DNA from: Vulcanimicrobiota bacterium
GTDB lineage: Bacteria; Vulcanimicrobiota; Xenobia; Xenobiales; JADMJV01
Assembly: GCA_017307785.1 (NCBI GenBank)
Contig: JAFKGI010000026.1
Span: 41,172-105,171, forward strand
Direction of reading: 5' to 3'
DNA length: 64,000 nt
Shown: positions 1-8,447 of the stretch, in pieces
How positions within the stretch are numbered: the stretch's first letter is position 1
Layout of the letters: each line of letters starts with the position of its first letter
Program-made: the position numbers and the translations under genes
The notes under the pieces: model-generated
The model's database searches: none
Seen by the model: the letters and a program-made list of their open reading frames with translations, nothing else
What the model was told of the DNA's origin: nothing

Positions 1-739
1 CGATGCCCAGGGCTTTGACTTTCTCTACGAAGGAGAGGTCGCGCGTCTGAATCTGGGCCAATGCCAGGGCTTTGTCGGGCTGCTCCAGGCCGAGCTTGAC
101 CAGTTCTTCTTTGACTTTGTCCGGTCCGATCTTCTCGAGCTTGTCCAGCCAACGGGTGACCACGGCCAACGGAACGTTCTCGGGCAGCCCCAGACCCTGC
201 AGGTAGCCCTGGGTGATTTTGCGGTTGGAAATACGGATATCGAAATCGCCGATCTCAATGCTCTTGAGAATCTCGTAGGCCACCAGGGGAATCTCGCTAT
301 CGAACGCGATCGGTAATTTGTCCAGGGCCACCACGTCGATGTCGCACTGCATAAACTGGCGAAAACGACCTTCTTGAGGACGCTCGCCGCGCCAGCACGG
401 CTGCATCTGGTAGCGCTTGAAGGGGAAGGCGAGCTGGCCGAAGTTCTGAGCTACGTAACGCGCAAAAGGGACGGTCAGGTCGTAGTGCAGGCCGAGCTTG
501 GCCTCCGCTTCCGCATCCGGGTCCAGACGTTGCAAGAGAAACATCTCTTTATCCGTGTCTCCGCCCTTAGCCAGCAACACTTCCAGGCGCTCCACGGCGG
601 GAGTCTCGATGGGCGTGAAGCCATAGAGCTCGAAATGGCGGCGGATTTTGTCCTGCAGTTGCTGGGCGGCGCGCTGCTCGGCGGGCAGATATTCGGCGAA
701 GCCACTGATGCTCTGGGGACGAACGAGATTCTTGGACAC
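1..739 (-). CDS. hisS: Histidyl-tRNA synthetase, N-terminal part (cut by window edge)
   Basis: Class II aminoacyl-tRNA synthetase that charges tRNA-His. The reading frame starts with GTG at 739 (AGAGGTG lies just upstream) and stays open for 246 codons to the left edge, so the C-terminal part and stop lie outside the window. Visible family signatures are the early segment HYDLTVPFARYVAQNF, which is the histidine-specific region after motif 1, and motif 2 RPQEGRFRQFMQCDID, where the Arg contacts ATP. The order and spacing match HisS rather than the HisZ regulatory paralogue, although HisZ cannot be fully excluded without the C-terminal anticodon domain. No partner gene is visible. Confidence 0.93.
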   Translation of the reverse strand, partial: MSKNLVRPQSISGFAEYLPAEQRAAQQLQDKIRRHFELYGFTPIETPAVERLEVLLAKGGDTDKEMFLLQRLDPDAEAEAKLGLHYDLTVPFARYVAQNFGQLAFPFKRYQMQPCWRGERPQEGRFRQFMQCDIDVVALDKLPIAFDSEIPLVAYEILKSIEIGDFDIRISNRKITQGYLQGLGLPENVPLAVVTRWLDKLEKIGPDKVKEELVKLGLEQPDKALALAQIQTRDLSFVEKVKALGI

Positions 740-820
740 GGGGGCACCTCTTTAACTGGTTTAGAGCCCCGTTCGCATCCAGACCCGAGGATCCCGCCTC
801 CCGATGCTTAAGCCGTTTCC

Positions 821-1192
821 ATGAAGAACTTATTGGCTTGCCTGTTATTGACCGCCTCGTGTTGGGCCCAGCAACGGCCCGACACCATTCTGCTGACGGT
901 GTTCCTGCGCCACGACCAGACCATGAACGTCGACGAGATCCAGAAAATCCAGGAAGAGCAGGGCTTCTACAAGGCCTTTCCCCCGGACGGCACGCGCGTG
1001 GTCAGCTGGAACGTGATGATGGGCATCGGCCAGGTCATCGTGCTGGAAGTGCCGCCCGCCCAACTGCGCGCCGTCAACCTGGCCCTGGAGAAGACAGCCT
1101 GGAAAGCTTTCCGCACCGAATACTACCCGACTTACAACTTCTACCCGGTGGTCAAAGACAAACTGCAGAACAAGGACAAGCTGGAACTGTAG
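821..1192 (+). CDS. Small secreted protein of unknown function
   Basis: 123 residues. It begins with a typical Sec signal peptide (MKNLLACLLLTASCWA, probable cleavage after the Ala at 16), so the mature protein of about 107 residues is exported. The mature part is mixed alpha/beta with a run of aromatic residues near the C-terminus (TEYYPTYNFYPVV) and a lysine-rich tail. I do not recognise a family. It lies divergent from hisS and converges tail-to-tail with the next secreted protein without overlap, its stop ending one base before the neighbour's stop. Confidence 0.7.
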   Translation: MKNLLACLLLTASCWAQQRPDTILLTVFLRHDQTMNVDEIQKIQEEQGFYKAFPPDGTRVVSWNVMMGIGQVIVLEVPPAQLRAVNLALEKTAWKAFRTEYYPTYNFYPVVKDKLQNKDKLEL

Positions 1193-1675
1193 CTACTGGA
1201 AGCGGAAGGTGGAGATGACTTCCTGGATGGTCTGGTCGATTTCGTTGCCCGCTTCGTCGCCCTCGCGACCGTCCTGGTAGGTCAGCTCGGCCGAGGTCTT
1301 GCCCATGCCGGTCCAGATCGAGAAGCTCTTGGGCTTCTTGATGAGCACACCGGGGTGCCCGTCGAGCACGATTCGGGTGGCGTTGACGCCCTTGCTGCGG
1401 TATTGCTTTACCGACATGTCGACCATCTGCGCCCAGCTGGCTGTAGGCGTCAAGTCCTCGGTGTAGCCCCCCAAGCTGCGAGTGGGTGAGCCGCCGGTAG
1501 CTTCCTTGGTGATCTTCTGATAGAGGGTGCCACCGCGCTGCCAGTCTCCGCTCACCGTGATCGTAAAGGTATGCGAGCCTTTGGGCAGCTCGGCGCCGGG
1601 CGGTGTAAACACCATCGGCCCGGCCCAGGCCGGAGCAGTCATCAACAAAAGGGCTAGAGCAGTTACATTTCGCAT
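1193..1675 (-). CDS. Secreted protein of unknown function
   Basis: 160 residues from ATG 1675. A longer open frame reaches 1852 but would run through the tandem repeat array, whereas ATG 1675 opens a clean signal peptide (MRNVTALALLLMTAPAWA, cleavage before GP) and has AAGG about 8 bases upstream. The mature part is a beta-rich domain with conserved-looking Trp and Gly residues and resembles small secreted proteins that carry a lipid- or dye-binding-type sheet, but no family can be named. The array at 1744-2035 sits directly upstream. Confidence 0.7.
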   Translation of the reverse strand: MRNVTALALLLMTAPAWAGPMVFTPPGAELPKGSHTFTITVSGDWQRGGTLYQKITKEATGGSPTRSLGGYTEDLTPTASWAQMVDMSVKQYRSKGVNATRIVLDGHPGVLIKKPKSFSIWTGMGKTSAELTYQDGREGDEAGNEIDQTIQEVISTFRFQ

Positions 1676-1743
1676 CAGGTCGCCTTCCCAGCCCCCGCCA
1701 GCGAACCCTTCGGCGCAAGACCGGCTTTTCTGGGCCTGAGGCC

Positions 1744-2035
1744 CGTCCTCCGCGGCGTCGCCGCGTTTTGCCGGGCGATTGCGCGTCCAGGGGCCCTTCT
1801 CCGCGGGCCAGTCCGGGGTCGCCGCGTTTTGCCCGGGCGATTGCGGGTCCAAGGGCCCCTCTCCGCAGGCCAGTGCGGCGTCGCCGCGTTTTTCCGGGGC
1901 GGTTGCGGGTCCAGGGGCCGTTCTCCGCGGGCCAGTGCGGGGTCGCCGCGTTTTTCCCGGGCGATTGCGGGTCCAAGGGCCCTTTTCCGCGGGCCAGTGC
2001 GGCGTCGCCGCATTTTTCCCGGGCGATTGCGCGAT
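1744..2035 (+). repeat. 62-bp tandem repeat array (family A, about 4.6 copies)
   Basis: The segment gcgattgcg (or a one-base variant) recurs at 1775, 1837, 1899, 1961 and 2023, exactly 62 bases apart each time, preceded by a partial copy from 1744. Each unit contains GCGG-N5-CCGC (or a near variant) followed by GTTTT or ATTTTT on the plus strand. The array fills the whole gap between the glycosyltransferase gene and the secreted protein gene. Long open frames that cross it in several frames are a by-product of its GC-rich composition. The unit is clearly related to the array at 16945-17290. Confidence 0.9.
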
Positions 2036-2037
2036 GT

Positions 2038-3045
2038 TCAGACCCGCAGGATGCGACGGGCGATCTGGGCGGCACCGTCCTGAGGGGGCGGTGGCAGCAG
2101 GGGCTGGCCGGCGCGGGCCTGCTCGAGACTTTTCAGCCAGTTGCCCGCATACAAATCTTCGGCTTCGATCCGGGCGAAGGCGGTGTATTTCTGAATGGCC
2201 TCCTCCAAAAGAAAGGCCTCGCTGAAGTCGTCGCGCGGCACGTAGACGATGGGCTTGCCGTTGGCGATGCAGTCCGAGAGGATACCGAAGCCAGGTTTGG
2301 TCACCACCACGTCAGCGGAAGCGACAAGGTCGGCGAAGGGAGCCTGGCTGTGGCGGGCCTGAGGCCAGTCCAGGCGGGTGAAGAGTTCGTAGGGCAGGTC
2401 GCCGAGCAACCGCGGATCGATTTCCAGGTCGTGGAACCAGACGACCGCCCACCCTTTGTCCGGGTCGGCTCCCGTCTCGGCGGCAATCTCGGCTCGCCGA
2501 TTGCGTCCGGGCCGAGCCACCAGCGGCATGACCTCGGGATTCTCCTGAATCGGAGCCGAAAACGGATACTGCAACGCCAGCGTGGCCTGCGCATAGCCCT
2601 GACGAAACCACTCACAGACCTCGTTCCAGGCCGGGTCCTGCTCCGCAAAGGGCCGATAGATATAGTCCCAGCCAAAGCTGGTCAGAGCGACTCCAGGAAT
2701 GCCGGCGGCGCGGGCCGCCTGCAAAGGCAGCGAGGGCGAATCCACCACCACCAGCCGCGTCTGGCGCAGAAACTCGCGCTCTTCCTCCAGCAGCTCACCG
2801 GACCGGGCCATCAAGCTCTGCATCTTGAGCAGCGTGGCAGGCACATCGCCACGCACCGAATCTTTCTGAATCAAGCCGCAGTCAAAAGCCCTGGGCCGGT
2901 AGACCCCCTGAAAGCGCGGCCGAAAAAACCACTCCGGAACCTCGCTGACGACGGTGACCGGCTCGTGCTTTTCCAGCTCGGTGATGACCTCGAGCGAACG
3001 GCCCGCGTGCCCATAACCGTGCGCCGTGATGTAAAAAGCGATCAT
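2038..3045 (-). CDS. GT-B fold glycosyltransferase, arabinokinase-N-terminal-like
   Basis: 335 residues. The N-terminus FYITAHGYGHAGRSLEVI matches the nucleotide-sugar glycosyltransferase fold seen in family 28-like enzymes and in the N-terminal half of plant arabinokinase ARA1. The C-terminal half has the GT-B donor-site pattern ADVVVTKPGFGILSDCIANG followed by KPIVYVPRDDFSEAFLLEE, where a conserved Gly/Asp/Glu loop binds the nucleotide sugar. No membrane segment or signal peptide is present, so it acts in the cytosol or at the inner membrane face. The acceptor is unknown. Transcribed alone, ending 2 bases after the 62-bp array (in its own reading direction just before it). Confidence 0.8.
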   Translation of the reverse strand: MIAFYITAHGYGHAGRSLEVITELEKHEPVTVVSEVPEWFFRPRFQGVYRPRAFDCGLIQKDSVRGDVPATLLKMQSLMARSGELLEEEREFLRQTRLVVVDSPSLPLQAARAAGIPGVALTSFGWDYIYRPFAEQDPAWNEVCEWFRQGYAQATLALQYPFSAPIQENPEVMPLVARPGRNRRAEIAAETGADPDKGWAVVWFHDLEIDPRLLGDLPYELFTRLDWPQARHSQAPFADLVASADVVVTKPGFGILSDCIANGKPIVYVPRDDFSEAFLLEEAIQKYTAFARIEAEDLYAGNWLKSLEQARAGQPLLPPPPQDGAAQIARRILRV

Positions 3046-3074
3046 GGCTCGGCGATTTCCCCTCTAGCGGCCGC

Positions 3075-3103
3075 TTGCCTGCCCCCGACGCCTGTGCTAT
3101 ATT
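3075..3103 (+). promoter_or_regulatory. Sigma-70-type promoter of the tRNA gene
   Basis: TTGCCT at 3075-3080 and TATATT at 3098-3103 are separated by exactly 17 bases. Transcription would start about 10 bases upstream of the tRNA 5' end at 3120. The -10 element is the only AT-rich patch in this otherwise GC-rich gap. Confidence 0.7.
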
Positions 3104-3119
3104 GCCACTGCAAAATCTT

Positions 3120-3194
3120 GCCGTTTTAGCTCAGGGGTAGAGCAACTCACTCGTAATGAGTAGGTCCGGGGTTCAAATCCCCGAAACGGCTCCA
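3120..3194 (+). tRNA. tRNA-Thr (anticodon CGT)
   Basis: A complete cloverleaf can be folded by hand: acceptor GCCGTTT (3120-3126) pairs with AAACGGC (3184-3190); the D-arm carries AGCTCAGGGGTAGAGC; the anticodon stem ACTCA/TGAGT closes the loop CTCGTAA, giving anticodon CGT for ACG (Thr); the T-arm is CCGGGGTTCAAATCCCCG. The discriminator is T at 3191 and CCA is encoded (3192-3194). It has its own promoter and terminator, so it is a single-gene unit. Confidence 0.97.
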
Positions 3195-3200
3195 CCAAAA

Positions 3201-3233
3201 GGCACCGTTTTTACAGCGGTGTCTTTTTCTTTT
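3201..3233 (+). terminator. Rho-independent terminator after tRNA-Thr
   Basis: GGCACCG (3201-3207) pairs with CGGTGTC (3217-3223) with one G-U pair across a 9-base loop, followed directly by TTTTTCTTTT. It starts 7 bases after the encoded CCA. Confidence 0.85.
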
Positions 3234-3292
3234 CCGCCCCCGAGACCCCACGGTGCGAGGGTGCGACCCGCGACGAGAAGAATGTCTACCGA

Positions 3293-3640
3293 ATGCTGCC
3301 CGAAGGAAAGGACCAGGCGTTCTTGTGGGACATGCGAGAGGCGGCTGGCGACATATCCAGGACCGTGCTCGAATTGAACGCGCAGGAGTTTGTGGAGACG
3401 AAATTCACCAGGTTGGCAGTCGAACGCCTGGCCATGATTTTGGGAGTAGCGGCGGCGAAGTTGTCTGACGCTTATCGCCTGGCCCATCCGGAACTGGGTT
3501 GGCGACGAATTCAGGGCCTGGACCACGAGTACGGAGCAGCCCGAGCCCAGGAACTTTACCGGACCTGCCGCGAGTTCGTGGTGCCACTATCTCGCCAACT
3601 GGATGCGCTCTGCCCTCTGCCCCCGGCTGACAACCTGTGA
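3293..3640 (+). CDS. HepT-like (DUF86) protein with degraded RNase motif
   Basis: 115 residues. The opening AFLWDMREAAGDI, the middle AVERLAMILGVAAAKLS and the later HPELGWRRIQGLDHEYG follow the helical HepT/DUF86 fold, whose classical members are RNase toxins paired with an MntA nucleotidyltransferase antitoxin. The usual active motif is R-N-x3-H-x-Y. Here the RN segment is missing and only HEY remains, preceded by an Arg five residues earlier, so catalysis is doubtful. No MntA gene is upstream. Instead the gene overlaps the DUF3841 gene by 4 bases (GTGA), indicating translational coupling. The start is the first ATG that matches the usual family N-terminus. Confidence 0.75.
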   Translation: MLPEGKDQAFLWDMREAAGDISRTVLELNAQEFVETKFTRLAVERLAMILGVAAAKLSDAYRLAHPELGWRRIQGLDHEYGAARAQELYRTCREFVVPLSRQLDALCPLPPADNL

Positions 3641-4251
3641 GCAGGTCCGGGGTTCGCTACTGGACGGTGCAGCCCATCAGCGTCTGGGAGACGCTGCAAA
3701 AAGATGGCCTTTGTCGCGTGGATCCGGCCAAAGTCTTCCATATCCCGGACTGCTACAAGTGGCTGGTCGAGCAGCTGAAGCGCCGGCTTCCCAACTACGA
3801 AGGCAACTATCCGTGGTGGCTTTACTGCGGCAAGCCCGACCTGCGCTGGGTTCGCTGGACTCGCCCACAAGGAACCTGGGAAGTGCGTCTGGAGGTAGAG
3901 TTGCCGGCCGAGCGAGTCCAGGAATTCTTGATCCGCGACTGGGATGTCGTCTACTGCCAGGCCTGGCTCTTCAAGCATCTGCCGCGCAACCGCTGGTATG
4001 ACTTTCAGGAGCGGCGCGGCTGGGAAGATCTGGCAGTCTATCCCGAGCCTTATGAGTCTCTGCTGAAGCGAACCTGGCAGCGGCTCTTTGACTCGAAGCG
4101 CGCGCTTGGTCTTTCCCGCTATCGCAGCGAAGCGGTGGTGGAGACCTTGTATCTGGAAGACGTGATCCAGGCCCGTCCCTTCAAAGGGACGAGCACCTAC
4201 CGAAAAGCGCCGACTCCAGAAAACGCAGAGCCCGAACTCCAAACCAGCTGA
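3637..4251 (+). CDS. DUF3841-like protein
   Basis: 204 residues, GTG start overlapping the stop of the HepT-like gene. The sequence is rich in Trp, Tyr and charged residues (RYWTVQPISVWETLQKDG, NYPWWLYCGKPDLRW), the pattern I associate with DUF3841 proteins, small cytosolic proteins of unknown function. No signal peptide or membrane segment is seen. Its last 71 bases run antisense to the end of the BtuF-like gene. Coupling to a HepT-like gene suggests a paired function, possibly toxin-antitoxin-like, but this is inference. The family call is from memory of the motif pattern. Confidence 0.7.
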   Translation: MSRSGVRYWTVQPISVWETLQKDGLCRVDPAKVFHIPDCYKWLVEQLKRRLPNYEGNYPWWLYCGKPDLRWVRWTRPQGTWEVRLEVELPAERVQEFLIRDWDVVYCQAWLFKHLPRNRWYDFQERRGWEDLAVYPEPYESLLKRTWQRLFDSKRALGLSRYRSEAVVETLYLEDVIQARPFKGTSTYRKAPTPENAEPELQTS

Positions 4252-4912
4252 AGCTTTCGCCGTCCACGAAGGCGTAGGGGAAGCCCAGTTCGGCCAGACC
4301 TTCCCGCTTGCGCAAGAATGGATAGGGCTCCGAGGAGAACAAGAGCAAGGTGGAGGAACGGTCGAAATCGGCAAAATCCACCACCGGGTATTTCTCGGCA
4401 AACCCGAAGACGGGGTAGCCGGTCTTGGCCAGCACCGAGCCGATAAAGGTCTCCGGCCCCACCGCCATCCAGGGGTCGCGCCAGATGACGTAGACCACCG
4501 AGCGCACCTCCGAGGAGGGCCTCCTCCCCCACTCCACGATTCCGGGAAAACCGTCACTGGCCGGAGCCGCCGCCACCGCCTCCCAGCGCGCCGACCAATC
4601 CCTCAACAGCCCACAACCCAAAACACCGGACAAATCCCGCAGAGCAGGAGCCACGTTCTCCAAAGAGCGGATATGACTGGCCCACACCGGCAGTCCCGAG
4701 TCCTCGCTCATAAACAGCGGGTTCTCCTCGCGATCCAGCACCAGCAGGTCGGCCTTCAGCGAGCGCACCCGGTCCAGCTTCCAGTCTTTGGTTCCCCCCA
4801 CGCGCACCACAGAAGAAGGCGGATGAATGCAAAAGCGGGTGCGACCCACCACCTCGACCCCGGCTTCCAACAGGGTTTCCGTCCAGGAAGGGACCATGGA
4901 GACGACTCTCAC
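4181..4912 (-). CDS. BtuF-like helical-backbone metal/cobalamin-binding protein
   Basis: 243 residues. MRVVSMVPSWTETLLEAG, then VVGRTRFCIHPP and VGGTKDWKLDRVRSLKADL, correspond to the N-lobe of BtuF-type binding proteins (S-x-T-E binding loop, then a G-x-T/K pattern). The family normally delivers cobalamin or ferric siderophore to an ABC importer in the periplasm. This copy has no signal peptide, so it may be cytosolic, and no BtuCD genes are adjacent. It is divergent from icmF, a B12 enzyme, with only 36 bases between the starts, which supports a cobalamin link. Its 3' end overlaps the DUF3841 gene by 71 bases on the other strand. Confidence 0.75.
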   Translation of the reverse strand: MRVVSMVPSWTETLLEAGVEVVGRTRFCIHPPSSVVRVGGTKDWKLDRVRSLKADLLVLDREENPLFMSEDSGLPVWASHIRSLENVAPALRDLSGVLGCGLLRDWSARWEAVAAAPASDGFPGIVEWGRRPSSEVRSVVYVIWRDPWMAVGPETFIGSVLAKTGYPVFGFAEKYPVVDFADFDRSSTLLLFSSEPYPFLRKREGLAELGFPYAFVDGESFSWFGVRALRFLESALFGRCSSL

Positions 4913-4948
4913 GATTCAACTCCCGCCCCACTGGGTAGCAACAAGCCA

Positions 4949-7900
4949 ATGACGCTGACACTTGCCCCCACCAAACACCCTATCCGCCTGGTTACGGCCG
5001 CCTCCTTATTTGACGGCCACGACGCCGCTATCAACATCATGCGCCGCCTGATGCAAACCGCCGGAGCCGAGGTCATCCACCTCGGCCACAACCGTTCGGT
5101 CCAAGAAATCGTCAACTGCGCCATCCAGGAAGATGTGCAAGGAATCGCCATCACTTCCTACCAGGGCGGTCATGTCGAATATTTCAAGTATATGATTGAC
5201 CTGATCCGCAAAGCCGGAGCCAACATCAAAGTCTTCGGCGGCGGCGGCGGCACCATTCTGCCCGAAGAGATCGAAGAGCTTCACCAATACGGCGTCACCC
5301 GCATCTACTCACCTGACGACGGCCGCCAGATGGGCCTCGAGGGGATGATCGAACATCTGCTCAAAGGCTGCGACTTCGAAAAGCGCGACAGCAACTTCCG
5401 TCCGTTCCTGGAGCAAAAGACCCAGGCCGACACAGCCGCGCTCATCACCATCGCCGAGAATCATCGCGACGTAGCCGAACAACTGCAGACGGCCCTCAAG
5501 CCCAACAACGCCCCCGTGCTCGGCATCACAGGCACCGGCGGTTCCGGCAAGTCCAGCCTGGTGGACGAATTCGTGCGCCGCTTCCTGGCCGACACCCAGG
5601 ACAAAAAAGTGGCCGTGCTCTCGGTCGACCCCTCCAAGCGCAAGTCCGGCGGCGCCTTGCTGGGCGACCGCATCCGCATGAACGCTATCGACAATCCGCG
5701 CGTCTTCATGCGCTCGCTGGCCACCCGCCAGTCCAACCTGGCCCTGTCGCGCCACATCGGCGACGCCGTCCAGATCTGCAAAGCCGCCGGCTATGACCTG
5801 ATTTTGCTGGAAACCTCGGGCATCGGCCAGTCGGACACGGAGATCACCGAATTCTCCGACGTCTCCCTTTACGTCATGACGGCCGAATATGGCGCCGCCA
5901 CTCAGCTCGAGAAAATCGATATGTTGGACTTCGCCGACATCGTGGCCATCAACAAATTCGACAAGCGCGGCAGCCTGGACGCCCTGCGCGACGTCAAAAA
6001 GCAGTGGCGCCGCAACCACAACGACTTCAAGAGCGAAGACGTGCCCGTTTACGGCACCATCGCCAGCCAGTTTAACGATCCCGGCATGAACGAACTCTAC
6101 TGCGTCATTATGGACAAGCTCAAGCTGGGTCACGATCAGCTGACCACGGGCACCAGCGAAAAACACTGGATCATCCCGCCCGAGCGCACTCGCTACCTGG
6201 CCGAGATCGTGGAGACTTGCGAAGCCTACGATGCGCGCGTGCGCCAGCAGGCTCAGATCGCCCGCCGCATGTATCAGCTGAGTGGCACCATCAAAACCAT
6301 TCGGGCTCAGGTCGGGCAGAAACGCCTGGACATCGTCGAGCCCAAAGGTCCGGACGACACCGTGCACGTCACCCAGCGCATCGAAGGCGAGCCGGAATAC
6401 CTCAAGGATCTGGAAACTCTATACCACGAGCTGGAGAGCCAGCTGCACAGCGACTGCAAGCTGCTGCTGCAGGAATGGCCGGCCACCAAGAAGCGTTACG
6501 CCGCCTCCAAGTATCAGTTCGAAGTGCGCGGCAAGGTGCTGGAACTGGACCTGGTCAGCGAGACCTTGTCCCATCTCAAAGTGCCCAAGGTTTGCTTACC
6601 CAAGTATGAAGACTGGGGCGATCTGCTCACCTGGTTGATGCGCGAAGCCCCTCCCGGGCAGTTCCCCTTCACCGCCGGCGTCTTCCCGCTCAAGCGTGAG
6701 AACGAAGACCCGGCCCGCATGTTCGCCGGCGAAGGCGGACCTGAGCGCACCAATCGCCGCTTCCACTACGTCTCCAAAGGCATGCCGGCGGCTCGTCTGT
6801 CCACCGCCTTTGACTCGGTCACGCTTTATGGTGAAGACCCTGATCAGCGTCCCGACATCTACGGCAAGGTGGGCAATTCGGGCGTTTCCATCGCCAGCCT
6901 GGACGACGCCAAGAAGCTCTACTCCGGGTTCGACCTGTGCGACCCCAAAACGTCGGTCTCCATGACCATCAACGGGCCCGCCCCGATGCTGCTGGCCTTC
7001 TTCCTGAACGCGGCCATCGACCAGGCCTGCGAGAAATATATCAAAGCCAACAACCTGCCTGTGCCCGGAAACGGGCCCACTTACCAGGGCGAATTACCGG
7101 AAGGAAACAACGGTCTGGGTCTGATGCTGCTGGGCACCTCAGGTGACAAGGTGCTGCCGCCCGACATCTACGCCAAGATCAAAGCCGATACTTTGAAAGC
7201 CGTGCGCGGCACCGTCCAGGCCGACATCCTGAAAGAAGATCAGGCCCAGAACACCTGCATCTTCTCGACCGATTTCGCTCTGCGCCTGATGGGAGACATC
7301 CAGCAATACTTTATCGACCAGAAGGTGCGCAACTTCTATTCGGTGTCCATCTCCGGCTACCACATCGCCGAAGCCGGCGCCAACCCCATCTCGCAGCTGG
7401 CCTTCACGCTGGCCAACGGCTTCACGTTCGTGGAATACTACCTGAGCCGGGGGATGAACATCGACGACTTTGCCCCCAACCTGTCGTTCTTTTTCTCCAA
7501 CGGCATGGACCCGGAATACACCGTCATCGGTCGCGTGGCCCGGCGCATCTGGAGCCGCACCATCCGCGACAAATACGGCGGAAACGACCGCAGCCAGAAG
7601 CTCAAATATCATATCCAGACTTCGGGTCGCTCACTGCACGCTCAGGAAATCGCCTTCAACGACATCCGCACCACCCTGCAGGCGCTGCTGGCCCTTCAAG
7701 ACAACTGCAACTCGCTGCACACCAACGCCTACGATGAGGCCATCACCACACCCACCGAGGAAAGCGTGCGCAGAGCTCTGGCCATTCAGCTGGTCATCAA
7801 CAAGGAATTCGGTCTCTCCAAGAACGAGAATCCCACTCAGGGTTCGTTTGTGGTGGAGGAGTTAACCGACCTGGTGGAAGCGGCCGTGCTCCAAGAATTC

Positions 7901-8305
7901 CGTTCGCTTTCCGAACGCGGCGGCGTGCTCGGCGCCATGGAGCGCATGTATCAGAGGTCCAAGATTCAGGAAGAGTCGCTCTACTACGAGACCCTCAAGC
8001 ACGATGGAAAACTGCCCATCATCGGCGTCAATACCTTCCTCGATCCGAAAGGCTCCCCCACCGTGGTGCCGCCTGAGGTCATCCGCGCCACCACCGAGGA
8101 AAAGGACTACGCCATCCAGGCCCGCGACGCGTTCTGGGATAAGCACCGCGAGGAGGGCAAGAGGGCTCTCAAGGACGTGCAGCGGGCTGCCGTCCAGCAC
8201 GAGAATCTCTTTGAGAGCCTGATGGAAGCAGCCAAGGTGTGCACCCTCGGGCAGCTTTCGGCCGCTCTCTATGAGGTCGGGGGCCAGTACCGCCGCAACA
8301 TGTAA
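4949..8305 (+). CDS. icmF: Fused isobutyryl-CoA mutase (IcmF)
   Basis: 1118 residues from ATG 4949. An open frame reaches back to 4673 but overlaps the divergent gene and lacks homology. The enzyme interconverts isobutyryl-CoA and n-butyryl-CoA with adenosylcobalamin. Domain order is that of IcmF: N-terminal B12-binding domain (SLFDGHDAAINIM, residues about 17-140, with the cobalt-ligand His), a MeaI-type G-protein chaperone (GITGTGGSGKSS P-loop near 190; NKFDKR base-specificity loop) and a C-terminal mutase barrel (LSTAFDSVTLYGEDP, SISGYHIAEAGANPISQLAF). The Phe and Gln in these last motifs fit isobutyryl rather than methylmalonyl specificity. Length fits the family (about 1080-1120). Confidence 0.95.
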   Translation: MTLTLAPTKHPIRLVTAASLFDGHDAAINIMRRLMQTAGAEVIHLGHNRSVQEIVNCAIQEDVQGIAITSYQGGHVEYFKYMIDLIRKAGANIKVFGGGGGTILPEEIEELHQYGVTRIYSPDDGRQMGLEGMIEHLLKGCDFEKRDSNFRPFLEQKTQADTAALITIAENHRDVAEQLQTALKPNNAPVLGITGTGGSGKSSLVDEFVRRFLADTQDKKVAVLSVDPSKRKSGGALLGDRIRMNAIDNPRVFMRSLATRQSNLALSRHIGDAVQICKAAGYDLILLETSGIGQSDTEITEFSDVSLYVMTAEYGAATQLEKIDMLDFADIVAINKFDKRGSLDALRDVKKQWRRNHNDFKSEDVPVYGTIASQFNDPGMNELYCVIMDKLKLGHDQLTTGTSEKHWIIPPERTRYLAEIVETCEAYDARVRQQAQIARRMYQLSGTIKTIRAQVGQKRLDIVEPKGPDDTVHVTQRIEGEPEYLKDLETLYHELESQLHSDCKLLLQEWPATKKRYAASKYQFEVRGKVLELDLVSETLSHLKVPKVCLPKYEDWGDLLTWLMREAPPGQFPFTAGVFPLKRENEDPARMFAGEGGPERTNRRFHYVSKGMPAARLSTAFDSVTLYGEDPDQRPDIYGKVGNSGVSIASLDDAKKLYSGFDLCDPKTSVSMTINGPAPMLLAFFLNAAIDQACEKYIKANNLPVPGNGPTYQGELPEGNNGLGLMLLGTSGDKVLPPDIYAKIKADTLKAVRGTVQADILKEDQAQNTCIFSTDFALRLMGDIQQYFIDQKVRNFYSVSISGYHIAEAGANPISQLAFTLANGFTFVEYYLSRGMNIDDFAPNLSFFFSNGMDPEYTVIGRVARRIWSRTIRDKYGGNDRSQKLKYHIQTSGRSLHAQEIAFNDIRTTLQALLALQDNCNSLHTNAYDEAITTPTEESVRRALAIQLVINKEFGLSKNENPTQGSFVVEELTDLVEAAVLQEFRSLSERGGVLGAMERMYQRSKIQEESLYYETLKHDGKLPIIGVNTFLDPKGSPTVVPPEVIRATTEEKDYAIQARDAFWDKHREEGKRALKDVQRAAVQHENLFESLMEAAKVCTLGQLSAALYEVGGQYRRNM

Positions 8306-8362
8306 CTTCTAAACGTATATCCGTACCAACCCGGCAGCGACGGAGCGCGCTACCCTCGGAGT

Positions 8363-8446
8363 ATGGATATTCGCACTGGAATCATGTTGTTGGCTTGCGG
8401 TGTGACCTCGGTTCTGCTGGGACTGGTTTCCCTCTGGACCTTCTGA
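8363..8446 (+). CDS. Possible 27-residue membrane peptide
   Basis: ATG 8363 opens 27 codons ending TGA 8446. After MDIRTG the product is one hydrophobic helix of about 20 residues. GGAG lies too close (two bases) to the start for a normal ribosome site, so expression is uncertain. It sits alone between icmF and an opposite-strand gene that starts 2 bases after its stop. Confidence 0.25.
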   Translation: MDIRTGIMLLACGVTSVLLGLVSLWTF

Positions 8447-8447
8447 G

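Noticed and set aside
1768..3129. 453-codon plus-strand frame through the repeat array and opposite to the glycosyltransferase
   Set aside because: Encodes repeat-derived peptide followed by antisense of a gene with clear family motifs.
5309..6367. 352-codon minus-strand frame
   Set aside because: Antisense to icmF, whose B12 and P-loop motifs lie in the same bases.
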